From: Nilaparvata lugens
Taxonomy: Eukaryota > Arthropoda > Insecta > Hemiptera > Delphacidae
Direction of reading: 5' to 3'
DNA length: 64,000 nt
Assembly (NCBI RefSeq): GCF_014356525.2
Contig: NC_052507.1
Location: forward strand, 930,001-994,000
Shown here: positions 33,438 through 45,502 of the stretch, one piece after another
Layout: the number at the start of each line of letters is the position of its first letter
Numbering within the stretch: position 1 is the stretch's first letter
Notes under the pieces: generated by a model
What the model saw: only the letters and a program-made list of their open reading frames with translations
The model's database searches: none
What the model was told of the DNA's origin: nothing
Position numbers and translations under genes: made by a program

Positions 33438-33745
33438 ATAGTGAAGTCCACGTTACAATGGAAGTGGAGGAAGATAGTAGATAAACGTTGCCGATCCTCT
33501 GTCTTGTCAATGCCTTCTACAGATGTTAGCTGATACAGGCTTATTGGTTACCAATATTAACTGTTCATTCTCGTTTAAAATAATCAATTATATTCTATTT
33601 AGCAAGAAATTATAATTCTCAATAATTTTCTTGTAAAAATTACCATTTCCGAGTAAAATCGGATATAATTTTGAGATCTCACAACTGCTGATTTGTCTTG
33701 GATCAATTAATCGTCTAATAGTCCTAATATATCTGTTAACCAATT
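33438..33745. repeat. B-family fragment
   Basis: Begins with the B terminus (tatagtgaagtccacgtt) and the usual gttgccgatcctctgtcttg and attctcgtttaaaataatc interior. It lacks the other end. Confidence 0.7.
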
Positions 33746-33747
33746 TT

Positions 33748-33900
33748 TACTTTCCTTGCCCTATTACCATAGGTAAGGAAAGTATTGTTTTCCGAAAAAA
33801 ATTAAGGTACCCCAATTTCCAAATTTCTATACGTTTCAAGGTCCCCCCCCGAGTCCAAAAAAGTGGTCTTTGGGTGTTGGTCTGTATATGTGTGTGTGTG

Positions 33901-33938
<38 letters not shown>

Positions 33939-33971
33939 TGTGTGTGTGTGGTGTGTGTGTGTGTTGTGTGT

Positions 33972-34044
<73 letters not shown>

Positions 34045-34047
34045 TGT

Positions 34048-34114
<67 letters not shown>

Positions 34115-34292
34115 GTGTGTGTGTGGTGTGTGTGTGTGTGTGTGGTGTGTGTGTGTGTGGTGTGTGTGTGTGTGTGTGTGTGTGTTGTGGTGTGTGTGTG
34201 TGTGTGTGTGTGTTGTGTGTGTGTGTGTGTGGTGGTGTGTGTGTGTTGTGTGTGTGTGTGGTGTGTGTGTGTGTGTGTGTGTGTGTGGTGTG

Positions 34293-34334
<42 letters not shown>

Positions 34335-34344
34335 TGTGTGTGTG

Positions 34345-34405
<61 letters not shown>

Positions 34406-35095
34406 GTTGTGTGTGTGTGTGTGTATGTGTATGAGTGTATGTGCGTCTGTGTACACGATAACTCGTCTCCCAATCAACGGAATGACTTGAAATTTGGAAC
34501 TTACGGTCCTTTCCCTATAAGGATCCGACACGAACAATTTCGATCAAATGCAATTCAAGATGGCGGCTAGAATAGTAAAAATATTGTCAAAAACAGGGTT
34601 TTTCGCGATTTTCTCGAAAACGGCTCCAACGATTTTGATCGAATTCATACCGAGGATAGTCATTGATAAGCTCTATCAACTGCCACTAGTCTTATATCTG
34701 TAAAAATTTCAGGAGCTTCACCTCATCTATGCAAAGTTTGATTTTAGATTCCCAATTATCAGTCTTCGGATACAATTTGAATAAAAAAATCCAAGTGGAA
34801 AAGATTGAGCATGTAAATCTCTACAATTAAATTCAGTAACATTTTCACCTAAAATTGAAAATAAGTTCGAAATTCGAGAAAATGTGATTATTCAATTGCA
34901 AACTGTTGGCAACAGAACTGTTGATTCTATTAAATCATTCACTATGAAGAGATAGCAGACTCCGTGTGTCTGCAGCGCTATTGTCCTGTCACTAGCTGGC
35001 TCAGATCTTAGAATAGTGGACTCGAGATGCGCGTGAACACTAGCGTTAGGTGATCAATTTTCATAACGGCAAGGAAAGTTGTGTGAATGCGCCAC
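33748..35095 (+). repeat. C-family repeat with giant GT tract
   Basis: Standard C ends (tttttactttccttgccc and ggcaaggaaagttgtgtg..accagattttt) with T-runs at both flanks. The internal GT microsatellite is hugely expanded. Confidence 0.8.
33885..34441 (+). repeat. ~555-bp GT microsatellite
   Basis: Almost pure GT dinucleotides with scattered single-base interruptions (GG and TT). It creates long artefact frames of Val-Cys and His-Thr repeats on both strands. In other C copies the same tract is 15-60 bases. Confidence 0.95.
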
Positions 35096-35143
35096 ACCAG
35101 ATTTTTTTCAATCACAGTTAAGCTCCTGCAGAATTTCAATAGC

Positions 35144-35527
35144 TATAGTGAGGTCCACGTTACAACGGCAGTGGAGAAAGATAGGAGATCAACGTTGCCG
35201 ATCCTCTGTCTTGTCGATGCTCTCTATAGACGGTAGCTGATACGTGTTCATTAATGTAATATTAACTGTTTATTATAGTTTAAAATAATCAATTATATTC
35301 CACCACCAAGAAACTATATATTGAATAATTTCATAATTAATATGAAATATTTTGTGGATTAATTATTATCAATTCTTTTGTTAATGTTATGTTAACATTG
35401 TTAAAAGACGATCTGGCAACAGAGCGAAACGAGAAAGAGAGAGCGCTATCCGCTTTGTTGAATGATAGACAAGGATAGCAACACCATTGCTATCAAACAC
35501 TGCAATTACAACGTGGACCTCACTATA
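35144..35527. mobile_element. B-family element, complete copy
   Basis: 384 bases between tatagtgaggtccacgtta and its complement (taacgtggacctcactata). The terminal repeats are about 29 bases with mismatches. The order of the interior (gccgatcctctg, gtagctgatac, cgatctggcaacagagc, tagacaaggatagca) defines the family. No transposase is present. It is a nonautonomous inverted-repeat element of unassigned superfamily. Confidence 0.85.
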
Positions 35528-35854
35528 GGCATAATACAGTGTGTTCGAAAAGAATGGCACCACCTCTTTCTGACTTTGCTCTGTTGCCATATCGTCTATC
35601 AACAATGTAGAATTAATAATCAATTAACAAAATATCTCATCTTGATTATGAAAATTCATCGTGAAATTATTGGAAATAGTTATTTGTGCAACTAGGAGCT
35701 AGGAAGGGATATCACTACCTGCCTTGTCTAATGATAGACAAGGATAGCAACACCAATGTTAATCAAATACTGCCATTATAACGTGAACCTCACTATATAG
35801 GTGGCTGAGAATGAAGCTATAAAAAGTTTCAAAAAAGCTTCAGAAGTTATAGAA
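35528..35854. repeat. B-derived fragments
   Basis: Contains tctgttgccatatcgtctatc and a reverse B end (ccattataacgtgaacctcac, to about 35796). A stub of the D family lies at 35672-35695. The tail agaatgaagctataaaaag matches the flank of 25164. Confidence 0.6.
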
Positions 35855-36548
35855 ATTAGTTATTTGTGCAACTAGTGCGCAAAGTGACAGTTTGCTGCAC
35901 CGAAAGAAACGTTTACGCATGAGCCGTAGGCGAGGGCGGAATGATTTCTTGAGTGCAGCAGAGGAACTTTGCACAAGTATTTCACATTAAATTTTTCCTA
36001 CAGTCACCATTGAATATGAGAAGTGGTTGATTATGGGTAAAATGATGGCTGAAATCCATCAAATGGTTGTCTGTATAACTTTGTTATTGATAACAACTTA
36101 AATTTATTTTTAACTTTATAATGAATTTGAAAATTAATAATCGATTATTTATTCAAATTAAGAATTAAATTAATTCAATCAATTTGAAAATTTGAATAAT
36201 TTTGAGTAAATCTTAATTTCTAAATCATTTTTCAACCAATCAATTTATGAATGAAAAGAATATTATTTGAAATAATGAATAATTAATAATATTCAAAATA
36301 TATAATTTTATGAGTTCTCATTTCTATTTAATCGAAAATCAGAAAAAAAGGTAGAGCAAATTCGCATTCAAAATACACACCAACAATGTCAACAGCTGAT
36401 TGGGATGGCTGCAAGATAATTCGCAAAGTAAAACAGTACAACAATACACAAAGTAAAACTTTGCGCACTAGAGCGGAAAAGCGATTCTTTGCGTTCTGTA
36501 ATCAGTGCAGGAATGGTCACTTTTCAAGGTAATTGTAGGAAAATATAT
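35855..36548. repeat. D-family repeat, full copy
   Basis: Runs from attagttatttgtgcaact to gtaattgtaggaaaatatat. tagtgcgcaaag near the start and ctttgcgcacta near the end are inverted. The interior is very AT-rich. It is inserted next to B-family sequence. Confidence 0.65.
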
Positions 36549-36716
36549 TGATTTCCTGCTATATAGGATATAATTGATCATTTTAAATGAGAATAAACAG
36601 TTAATATTGAAAATCAATAAGCCTGTATCAGCTACCATCTATAGAAGGCATTGACAAGACAGAGGATCGTTGTTCCCCTATCTTCTCCTATGCTATTGTA
36701 ACGTGGACCTCACTAT
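36549..36716. repeat. B-family end fragment
   Basis: aacagttaatattg, gtatcagctaccatctatag and the terminus gtaacgtggacctcactata. Confidence 0.7.
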
Positions 36717-36874
36717 AGATTGAAAACTGATAAAAACGGTTCGTGACGTGACTTAGTTCATTTTTGGAAGTTTGTAGGAGCAAAGCATGCCTATGCAAAA
36801 ACGCTTTTGGAACCCATCTGCCAGACCTTATCTTTCTCCACTACCATTATAACGTGGACCCAACTATAGTTGAA
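36717..36874. other. Spacer beside B ends
   Basis: Mirrors 33340-33437. Ends with another B-type end at 36845-36868 (ccattataacgtggacccaac). No gene. Confidence 0.35.
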
Positions 36875-37927
36875 AATGCTTTTTTGCCCCACTTGAATGT
36901 AATGAGCTGGTTTACGTGCGTCATATGGAGGCCGAAAGTGATTGTTTTCTGACCAGGCCGGTAAAACTTTACGGCCCTAGGGCTGTAAAATGACCTTGAA
37001 TAACAGCTGATCGTGTCCGATCTCACAAAAATCATAGAGATAATCTCATAACGACTGTAATAATCTATATAATTATGTATCGTGAATCGCGGTATCATGT
37101 CTATAATATATTTTATGAATTACTGTTTCATAATTTAATATTTATTATTGTGTTTTTGATATCAAACAATAGAATACGATGATATCTCCATAGCCTCAAC
37201 AATATAATGTTGGCTGCATTGTCCATTGTCAGAAAGATAAGTATCGCAAGTCTTTAAAAGTGAAGAATCGGATTTGAAATCAAAGTACAATAATTGTATC
37301 AATATTTAAAAGTGAGGTAGAGTGATAATTGTTTCTTTTTTATTATCGAATTCCACTTCTTAATGCAATACAATCAACTATAATAACAAGAAAATACAGC
37401 AGAGATCTGAAGTTTAAGGTAAGCCTACTGGTGAAACTCAGCCTTGACTAAAAAGTTCCTAGTAATTTTTCCGTAATTCATTATTAAAACTTTTAGATAA
37501 TTTTTCTTTGATATTGAACCATATAGAGAAAACATTAGGCCCACTCAAGATTGAATCTTCGAATGTTTTCTCTATGATTTCAGAGCAATATTTTGTTGTG
37601 AAAATGCTGGCAAACCGGCTTCAAATTAATATGCCGCTATACACTATATTATAGTAGCCTACATACGTTACCTGACTTAATTCAGAGTGAAAATTTTATT
37701 GTGAAACAGATAATAATATTAATTTTAATAATATAAGTCATGAGCCAAAGTCTGTTGTACCTTTGACTATAGAAAGAACCTTCTTCTATAGAAAGAACAA
37801 CCTTCTTTCTATAGTCAAAGGTTGTACGCTTTTTAGGAGTGAAGTGAACTTTTTTAGAAGTCTAGTTTACAGTATTACGTGTATGCTAAGAGTTATCAGT
37901 CAGGCCTCTTCCTTCAACAATACCCAA

Positions 37928-38015
37928 TAGCCGAGAGCATTAAGGCGTAATACAACTGAACTAAGCTCAGTGAATAACAAACACGATCTATGTTCGAATC
38001 TCGGTCAATGACATT
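37928..38015 (+). ncRNA. tRNA-like A/B box module (left arm)
   Basis: tagccgagagcattaaggcg resembles the A-box region of type II (Leu/Ser) tRNAs, and tgttcgaatct 44 bases later resembles a B box. The right-arm counterpart is closer to consensus. A good acceptor stem is not apparent, so this is a tRNA-derived promoter or relic and not a working tRNA. Confidence 0.45.
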
Positions 38016-38699
38016 TTTTTTTGTTGATGAATTTCGACTTTTATTAGCTATTTTTTATATTAGTTAACATAATTTAAATTTCAATCAATTTCTTAGATAT
38101 ATTTTGAGACAAAACTGTGAAATATGCAATTATATTAATTTTTTCATCACATTATTTCAAAATAGTAATGAAAAATCTATTCATCCATCTATCCATAAGA
38201 TATTGCACCGGGCACAAAAGCGCGAGCTATAAAAATTCAAACAATTATTCGAAATATTAATAGTATAAAAATATGGTCACTATTGTAAATTATTAATTAG
38301 TAATATTGAAATTAATTGACAGTAAAAGTTGTCATAACCAAGATTCAAACTATCAAAATAGGCTGTTTGAATTTTATTAATTTTTCAATTTCTTATAAAT
38401 ATTGGGAAGTTTTTTTTTTGGTGTGGTGAAAAACAGCGTTCGCAACACGGGAAAAATGTTTCCCGGCTCTCGAACGCTTCAAGTTCTCGACTTTGTCTCG
38501 AACTTGAAAACCGCGATCTCGAGCCGGAAAACGTACATTTTCGACCCTAGGTGCGAAATATACTATTTCGCCCCACTAGAATGTAATGAGCTGGTTTTCG
38601 TGCGTCATATGGAGGCCGAAAATGACTGTTTTCTGACCAGGCCGTAAAAATAAGGCTGTAAAATAACCTTGAAGTCAGCTGATTCTGATTTGATGTGGA

Positions 38700-39130
38700 T
38701 GTGTTTACAAAATAGTTTATGAAACGGAATCAGTTCATGCTTCTAGAATTGAATAAAGCATTTTGCAATAAGATACTATCATTCTTTCTGGATAAATGAA
38801 ATACAAATACAATATTGTAAACTATTCAAATTCAATTTTCTGAGTATAATATAATCTAACCTCAAACCTGCGTTTAATCATCCTGCGTTTAATCGTTTAT
38901 CACGAAACCTGGTGGATAATTTTGGAACTACTTGGGCAATATCCATGGTGCTGAACGTTTTTACAAATAGTTTATGTAACGGAATCAGTTTATGCTTCTA
39001 GAATTGAATAAAGTATTCTGAAATAATATACTATCATTTTATTTGGATGAATGAAATACAGATAAGATATAAATATTATAAACTATTCAAATTCAATTTT
39101 CAGAGTAGGATAGAACTTCTAACCTAAACT
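38700..39130 (+). repeat. Direct repeats in foldback loop
   Basis: Two diverged copies of about 165 bases (38702-38868 and 38955-39125) share agtttatg.aacggaatcag, gcttctagaattgaataaag and aaactattcaaattcaattt. The remaining loop to 39456 holds nothing recognised. Confidence 0.7.
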
Positions 39131-40007
39131 TCCGAAGTCCATGACAACAAGCATTGTTGACGTTGACATTCAGATTGGTCAAATTTCAAGTGTGCTAAAA
39201 CAGCTAATCAAAAAACTTTTCATTATTTTTGTTTATTATTCAATAGTTAAAACATTTATAATAATATCATCTTATTGTCATTTGAAGGAAAAAATCATGA
39301 ACTCAACCTCCCACATACTTGAACATAATATTTTAGGTTATTTATACAAATCAGAATAAAAAAGAAAAATACTTGAACAATTCCCTGATATTCAGATTAT
39401 CTTAGATTCGCTAGAGCTAGACCTTCCACTTTTGCTTTTGGATGTGCTTAATAATAGTATATTTCGCACCTAGGGCCGAAAATGAGATATTTCCGGCTCG
39501 AAATCGGTTTTTAAGTCCGAGGCCGTAGGCCGAGGACTAGAAAAGATTGAGAGCCGGAAATACATTTTTGCCCATGGTGAGAACGCTATTTTTCGCCACA
39601 CCAAAAAAAAACTTCCCAATATATAAGAAATTAAAAAATAAATAAAATTCAAACAGCCTATTTTGATGGTTTGAATCTTGGTTATGACAACTTTCACTGT
39701 CAATTAATTTCAATATTACTAATTAATAATTTACAATAGTGACAATATTTTTATAGGCCTACTATTAATATTTCGAATAATTGTTTGAATTTTTATAGCT
39801 TCGGCTTTGCGCCTGGTGCAATATCTCATGGATAGATGGATGAATAGAATTTTCATTACTATTTTGAAATAATGTGTTTAAAAAATTAATATAATTGCAT
39901 ATTTCACGTTTTTTATCTAAAAAATTGATTGAAATTTAAATTACGGTAACTAATATAAAAAAAAGCTAATAAAAGTCGAAATTCATCGACAAAAAAAAAT
40001 GTCACTG

Positions 40008-40092
40008 ACCGAGGTTCGAACCTAGATAATGTTTGTGATTCACTGAACTTAGAGTTCTGATGTCTCACGCCTTTACGCCCTCGGCCATTGCA
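40008..40092 (-). ncRNA. tRNA-like A/B box module (right arm)
   Basis: On the minus strand, tggccgagggcgtaaaggcg (40087-40068) is followed by aggttcgaacct (40023-40012). These are near-consensus RNA polymerase III A and B boxes of a Leu/Ser-type tRNA. It is the counterpart of 37928-38015. It could drive polymerase III transcription of a SINE-like RNA. Confidence 0.5.
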
Positions 40093-41105
40093 TATTTTTA
40101 ATCAAAGAGGCCTGTAAGTCAGGTAACGTATGTAGGCTACTATAATATAGTGTAGCCTATAGCGGTAAACTTGAAGTCGGTTTGCCGGCATTTTCACAAC
40201 AAAATATTGCTCTGAAAATAGTTAAATCATAGAGAAAACAATCGAAGATTCAATCTTGAGTGGGCCTAATGTATTCTCTATATGGTTTGATATTGAAGAA
40301 AAATTATCTAAAAGTTTTAATAATGAATTAAGGAAAAATTACTAGGAATTTTTCAGTCAAGGCTGAGTTTCACCAGTAGGCTTACCTTAAACTTTAGATC
40401 TCTGCTGTATTTTCCTATTATTATTGTTGATTGTATTGCATTAAGAAGTGGAATTCGATAATAAAAAAGAAACAAATATTACTCTACCTCACTTTTAAAT
40501 ATTGATACAATTATTGTACTTTGATTTCAAATCCGATTCTTCACTTTTAAAGACTTGCGATACTTACCTTTCTGACAATGGACAATGCAGCCAACATTAT
40601 ATTGTTGAGGCTATGGAGATATCATCGTATTCTATTGTTTGATATCAAAAACACAATAATAAATATTAAATTATGAAACAGTAATTCATAAAATATATTA
40701 TAGACATGATACCGCGATTCACGATACATAATTATATAGATTATTACAGTCGTTATGAGATTATCTCTATGATTTTTGTGAGATCGGACACGATCAGCTG
40801 TTATTCAAGGTCATTTTACAGCCCTAGGGCCGTAAAGTTTTACCGGCCTGGTCGGAAAACAATCACTTTCGGCCTCCATATGACGCACGTAAACCAGCTC
40901 ATTACATCCAAGTGTGGCGAAAACAATTATTCTCATATTTATATTGTTTATTTCCCTGTGTGAAGAAAAATGGCGTTTGCACCACGGGCAAAAATGTTTT
41001 TCCGGCTCTCAATCTTTTCTAGTCCTCGGCCTACGGCCTCGGACTTGAAAACCGATTTCGAGCCGGAAATGTCTCATTTTCGGCCCTAGGTGCGAAATAT
41101 ACTAT

Positions 41106-41410
41106 TAATAAGGCGGGAACAAGTTACACATCTCTTCCAGCGAGTCTATCATTTGAGATGAAATTGAACTGGTCAGACGGTTGGGTTTAAATTAATGCTA
41201 ATTTATGCAACGAAAACACAGCATCGATAAGTTATTCAGGCAGGTGCAGCTTTGCTTTCTCAAAAGATTCATTGGATCAATAATCATGTGTGGAACTTTA
41301 AGGTCGCAGCCGATAAGAAATAACGAGCAAAACTTTGATTAACAGCTGATAAGGATGCCTTGTATAGTTGATCATTGTTGAGAGTGAGAAAGGACATCAA
41401 TGCTTGCCAT
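41106..41410. other. No gene recognised
   Basis: About 300 bases of unassigned sequence between the foldback and the first B element. Confidence 0.4.
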
Positions 41411-41412
41411 CC

Positions 41413-42128
41413 TATAGTGAGGTTAACGTTATAATGGCAGTGTTTGATTAGCAATGGTATTGCTATCCTTTTCTATCATTCAACAAAGCGGATAGAGATA
41501 TCTCTTTCTCGCTTTGCTCTGTTGCCAGATTGTCTTTTAAGAATGTAGAATTGATAAGAAATTAACATAATATTTCATCTTAACTATGTAAATTCATTAT
41601 GAAATGATTGAAAAATATATAGTGAGGTCCACGTTATAATGGCAGTAATTGATTAGCAATGGTATTGCCATCCTTGTCTATCATTCAACAAAGCCGATAG
41701 CAATATCTCTTTCTCGCTTTGCTCTGTTGTCAGATTGTCTTTAACAATGTAGAATTGATGAGTAATTAACAAAATATTTCATCTTAATTATGGAAATTCA
41801 TTATGAAATGATTGAAAAATATAATTTTCTTGCTTGAGAAAAATTTAAAGTGAGGTCCACGTTATAATGGCAGTGTTTGATTGGCAATGATATTGCTATC
41901 CTTGTCTATCATTCAACAAAGCGGATAGCGATATCTCTTTCTCGCTTTGCTCTGTTGTCAGATTGTCTTATAAAAAATTGATAAAATTGATAATTGTTTA
42001 ACAAAATATATTATCTCAATTTATTATGAAATTATAAAAACAAAATTTCTTGCTTAGTAAAATATAATTGATTATTTAAACGAGGATGAACAGTTAATAT
42101 TCCATCAATAAACCTGTATCAGTTACCG
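41413..42128. repeat. Three B-family left halves in tandem
   Basis: B termini at 41414, 41615 and about 41848 are each followed by gattggcaatg or gattagcaatgg, then tatcattcaacaaag and tctttctcgctttgctctg. Head-to-tail partial copies of about 200-230 bases suggest amplification of the end. Only the last runs on towards the other end. Confidence 0.75.
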
Positions 42129-42139
42129 TCTTAGTAATT

Positions 42140-42780
42140 ATCCGCCATTTTTTCTTGAATTGAATTTCTTATTGTCGGATCCTCATGGTATAAGGACCTT
42201 AAGTTTAAAATTTCAAGTCAATCGGTTAATTATTAGGAATGGAGTTATCGTGTTCACAGACACACACACACACACACAGACCAACACCCGAAAATCATGT
42301 TTTTGGACTCAGGGGACCTTGAATCGTATAGAAAACATGAAATCGGGGTACCTTAAATTTTTTTGGAAAGCAATATTTTCCTCACCTATGGTAATAGGGC
42401 AAGGAAAGTAATAAAACGTATAGATAACATGAAAGTAGGGTACCTTAAATTTTTTTGGAAAGCAATACTTTCCTTACCTATGGTAATAGGGCAAGGAAAG
42501 TAAAAATGAGTGTATAATAAGAGGCCCTTAAATAAAATAAAACGTATAGATAACATGAAATTATGGTACCTTAAATTTTTTTGGAACGCAATACTTTCCT
42601 AACCTATCTATGGTAATAGGGCAAGGAAAGTAAAAATGAGTGTATAATAAGAGGCCCTTAAATAAAATAAAACGTATAGATAACGTGAAATTATGGTACC
42701 TTAAATTTTTTTGGAAAGCAATACTTTCCTTACCTATGGTAATAGGGCAAGGAAGGTAAAAATGAGTGTATAATAAGAGG
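42140..42780. repeat. C-family end with tandem amplification
   Basis: A C copy with CA run (42258-42277) is followed by repeated ends: about 42300-42411, 42412-42505, 42539-42640 and 42667-42770. Each has cgtatag..gta(cc)ttaaattttt..ggaaagcaata..ggtaatagggcaagga. Units 3 and 4 share the spacer aaaatgagtgtataataagag. Confidence 0.75.
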
Positions 42781-42789
42781 CCCCTTAGA

Positions 42790-43163
42790 GCTTTGCAATC
42801 TACACTGTACGGTGGCGACCCTAGCGGCGTCTCCGGCAACTAACGCCAGTGATTTCGTCGAACTCGTCTGTCTACCCTCAGTTGATAGCGAGCGCGTGTA
42901 GGGTGAACAACTAAGTCGTTGCTCTCTCGTCCCCGTGTCGTTCCAGTGTGGTTATACCGGCTAGTTCTCTAATCAATCATTAAAATCAATCGACCAATCA
43001 TTATCAGTGAAGTGCTGTTGTGAATTCAGTTCAAGACCGCTGTGTTCAAACGTTTTTACGTCGATATTTGTGTCGAAACGATTCAAAATAGTGCGTTTGT
43101 TTTGGATACCGGCATCTGGAGAGGAGTATTCTACACTGGTACATACTACACAACACTGAAAAG
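42790..43163 (+). other. Candidate 5' non-coding exon with splice donor
   Basis: This stretch is markedly richer in G+C and CpG than its surroundings and is not repeated in the window. It ends ctgaaaag|gtaggaaa, a good donor with GT at 43164. Sequence immediately after is intron-like. A weak initiator (tcagtt, 42878) is present. No long frame is present, so it would be an untranslated first exon of a plus-strand gene whose coding exons lie elsewhere. There is no matching acceptor that I can assign here. Confidence 0.3.
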
Positions 43164-43282
43164 GTAGGAAAATTTCCTTGATGTTTCAACCCTATCCATG
43201 CTTTTGAGATTGTTCAGACTAGTTAGTATGTAGCTCTGGAAATTTTAAAATCAAGAGACTTAATGGGCCACATAAATAAAGT

Positions 43283-43683
43283 TGAGCATTTGCTTATACT
43301 TCTACAATACTGAGCATTTATGCTTCATTTTCTATGAATAAACGTGAGCAAAACCTCCGGCTCATGCTAATCAAAAAAATAATTTGAGCATTTCCTCAAA
43401 ATTGTATGAATAAACTAGAGCATTTGCTCAACTTTTGAAGCAAATGCTTCAAAAAAATAATTTGAGCATTTGCTCAAAATTGTATGAATAAACTAGAGTA
43501 TTTTCTCAGAAGTTGAGCAAATAACTTTTGAAGCAAATGCTTCAAAAAAGGTGAGTCTAGTCTAGAGCAGCAATTGCTCAAAATTGTATGAATAAACTAG
43601 AGCATTTGCTCAACTTTTGAAGCAAATGCTTCAAAAAAGGTGAGTCTAGTCTAGAGCAGCTTATCAGCTTTTGCTCATAGTGA
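43283..43683 (+). repeat. Array of palindromic gagcatttgctc motifs
   Basis: Repeated words aattgtatgaataaactagag, gagcatttgctc (self-complementary) and gaagcaaatgcttc (self-complementary), with ggtgagtctagtctagagcag at 43550 and 43638. There are about three diverged tandem units of 100-120 bases. Confidence 0.8.
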
Positions 43684-43684
43684 A

Positions 43685-43865
43685 ATGGCTCAACTAATTC
43701 GTGTGAGGAAGAGGAAACTATACCAGATACGATCACAACCAATAGTTGAGAACTATAAAACTCTTTTTAGATTCAACAATGATATTATATCAACCTTATT
43801 CCTACAGAAGAATAAATACGAAAGATACCTATCGGATAGAGTTCCAATGGGGCAGAGCCCTGTAA
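43685..43865 (+). other. Short ORF before B element, unknown
   Basis: ATG at 43685 opens about 60 codons (MAQLIRVRKRKLYQ, LFRFNNDIISTL) before running into the B element, where the frame ends at 43951. The latter part is repeat sequence. Composition is protein-like but no family is recognised. It might be a transposase N-terminus or chance. Confidence 0.2.
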
Positions 43866-44230
43866 TGAGGTCGACGTTATACTGGAAGTGGAGAAAGATA
43901 GGAGAACAACGTTGCCGATCCTGTCTTGTCAAAGCCTTCTGTAGACGGTAGCTGATACAGGTTTATTGATGTGATATTAACTGTTCATTCTCGTTTAAAA
44001 TAATCAATTATATTTTATTAAGCAAGAAATGATATTTTTCAGTTATTTCATAATTAATCTTCATAACTAAGATGAAATATTTTGTTGATTGATTATTAAT
44101 TCTACATCTTTAAAAGACGATCTGGTAACAGAGCAAAGCGAGAAAGAGATAGCGCCATCCGCTTTCTTGAATGATGGACAAGGATAGCAATACCATTGCT
44201 GAACAAACACTGCCATTATAACGTGGACTT
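43866..44230. mobile_element. B-family element, complete copy
   Basis: From aatgaggtcgacgttatactgg to ccattataacgtggactt, with the same interior order as 35144-35527. The ends are slightly decayed. Confidence 0.75.
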
Positions 44231-44689
44231 CTAGTTCTTTGTAACTCTGGGAATTTTTAAATCGAAAGACATAATAATTATATTATAAAGGTTTTCTATC
44301 CAATGATCTGTCGATTTATATGATATGGATATTCATATTGCGATAAGGTAAAAATTCTTTCTCAGTGTTTCAGCTTATCAATGTTTTGAGATTGTCTACA
44401 ATAGGTACATCTTTGAAACTCTGGGGAATTTAAATCGAAAGACATAATATATTACATGCGTTTTCAAGCCAATGATCTGTTGATTATAAAATAATCATAT
44501 ATGATTATTACCTATTGTCTACAATAGGTACATCTTTGAAGCTCTGTGGAATTTTAAAATCAAAAGACATAATATATTATCACATGAGTTTTCTAGCCAA
44601 TGATTTGTTGATTATATGATTTATAGATATCCATATTGCCGATTAGGTACGAATTCTTTTTCAGTGTTTCAACTTCATTAATTTTTCAA

Positions 44690-44825
44690 ATTCAAATTCA
44701 AATTCAAATTCAAATTCAAATTGAGTTTATTCACAGAAATCATTACATACAGTACACATGTATAAATAATATAAATACTTGTGAATTTTCCCCACATAGA
44801 CAAGTCTGTGTGTGGGGAAAGAGTT
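44690..44825 (-). mobile_element. LINE/SINE 3' tail with (TTTGAA)n
   Basis: tcaaat repeats (44685-44720), then tgagtttattcac on the plus strand and a hairpin (ttccccacatagac..gtgtgtgggga). Reversed, this is a 3' end with GTGAATAAACTCA and a TTTGAA tail, as LINEs of the CR1/Jockey kind have. It is related to 3085-3205. Confidence 0.55.
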
Positions 44826-45502
44826 CTAATTAAAAAAAATTGATACTAAAAAGAAAATTATAAATATTTACAATACAGTACAATTTGAAAAATAAAAGTT
44901 GGTTAAATGTGGTGGAGAAAGTATATGTTTTGAATTGAAGTAGTACAATATAACTTTTATGGTATATAGCTTTAACATGGCACACAAAATAAAATTTAGA
45001 ACTTCAACAATGATAAATTATGAGCAATATATTGATGATATATATACTTTCATATAATTATATGATGATGTTAGATAAGATTTTTATCTAATTCATATAT
45101 ATGATGATGAATACAAGAAAAATATATACATAGTATCAAAATCGGTAAGAGGAGTAGATGAGCTGATCAGCGACATCCCTGCCGGTTTCAAATAACCACA
45201 TATTTGAAAATCGTTTGTATATGTTAAGGCTAAGGGGTTCTATTTGCTTTATGTAGGCGGGTTTTGTTTGAGATTGTCTACAATAGGTACCTCTTTGAAG
45301 CTCTGGGAATTTTAAAATCGAAATATATTAAGTTATATGCGTATGTTGGCTGTATTATATTATACCATAGATATCCATATTGTTTATTAGAGGATTTTGA
45401 ACTGACATAACCACAGCTTTATTGAAGCATTCCCGAGAGACCAGTATCGGTTGTTACGGTTCTTTGTAACTCTGGGAATTTCTAAATCGACAGACATGAT
45501 CT

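Larger units (their letters stand above)
36875..41105. repeat. 4.2-kb foldback with 1.5-1.7 kb arms
   Basis: The arms about 36875-38575 and 39457-40927 are reverse complements (for example cctgaccaggccggtaaaac against ggcctggtcggaaaac, and gatatctccatagcctcaac against its complement near 40613). The left arm has an extra segment of about 220 bases (37683-37905) holding a small hairpin (gactatagaaag arms). A module with tatttcgcacctagggccg and ccggctcgaaatcg occurs three times: 38425-38577, 39457-39596 (reverse) and 40965-41103. No transposase frame was found. The 83-85 codon frames in the two arms are mirror artefacts or an unknown remnant. Confidence 0.85.

Noticed and set aside
33802..34570. 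Long frames of His-Thr and Val-Cys repeats on both strands (up to 235 codons)
   Set aside because: They are read-through of a GT microsatellite in all frames; no start context or unique sequence.
37928..38015. Functional tRNA gene
   Set aside because: A and B boxes are recognisable but no convincing acceptor or T stem forms; kept only as a tRNA-like module.
36847..40963. Related 83-85 codon frames at 36847-37098 and 40706-40963
   Set aside because: They are the two arms of one foldback. Conservation is explained by symmetry, and no family is recognisable.
43283..43683. CRISPR-like alternation of repeat and spacer
   Set aside because: Repeats are diverged tandem units without unique spacers; the DNA is eukaryotic.
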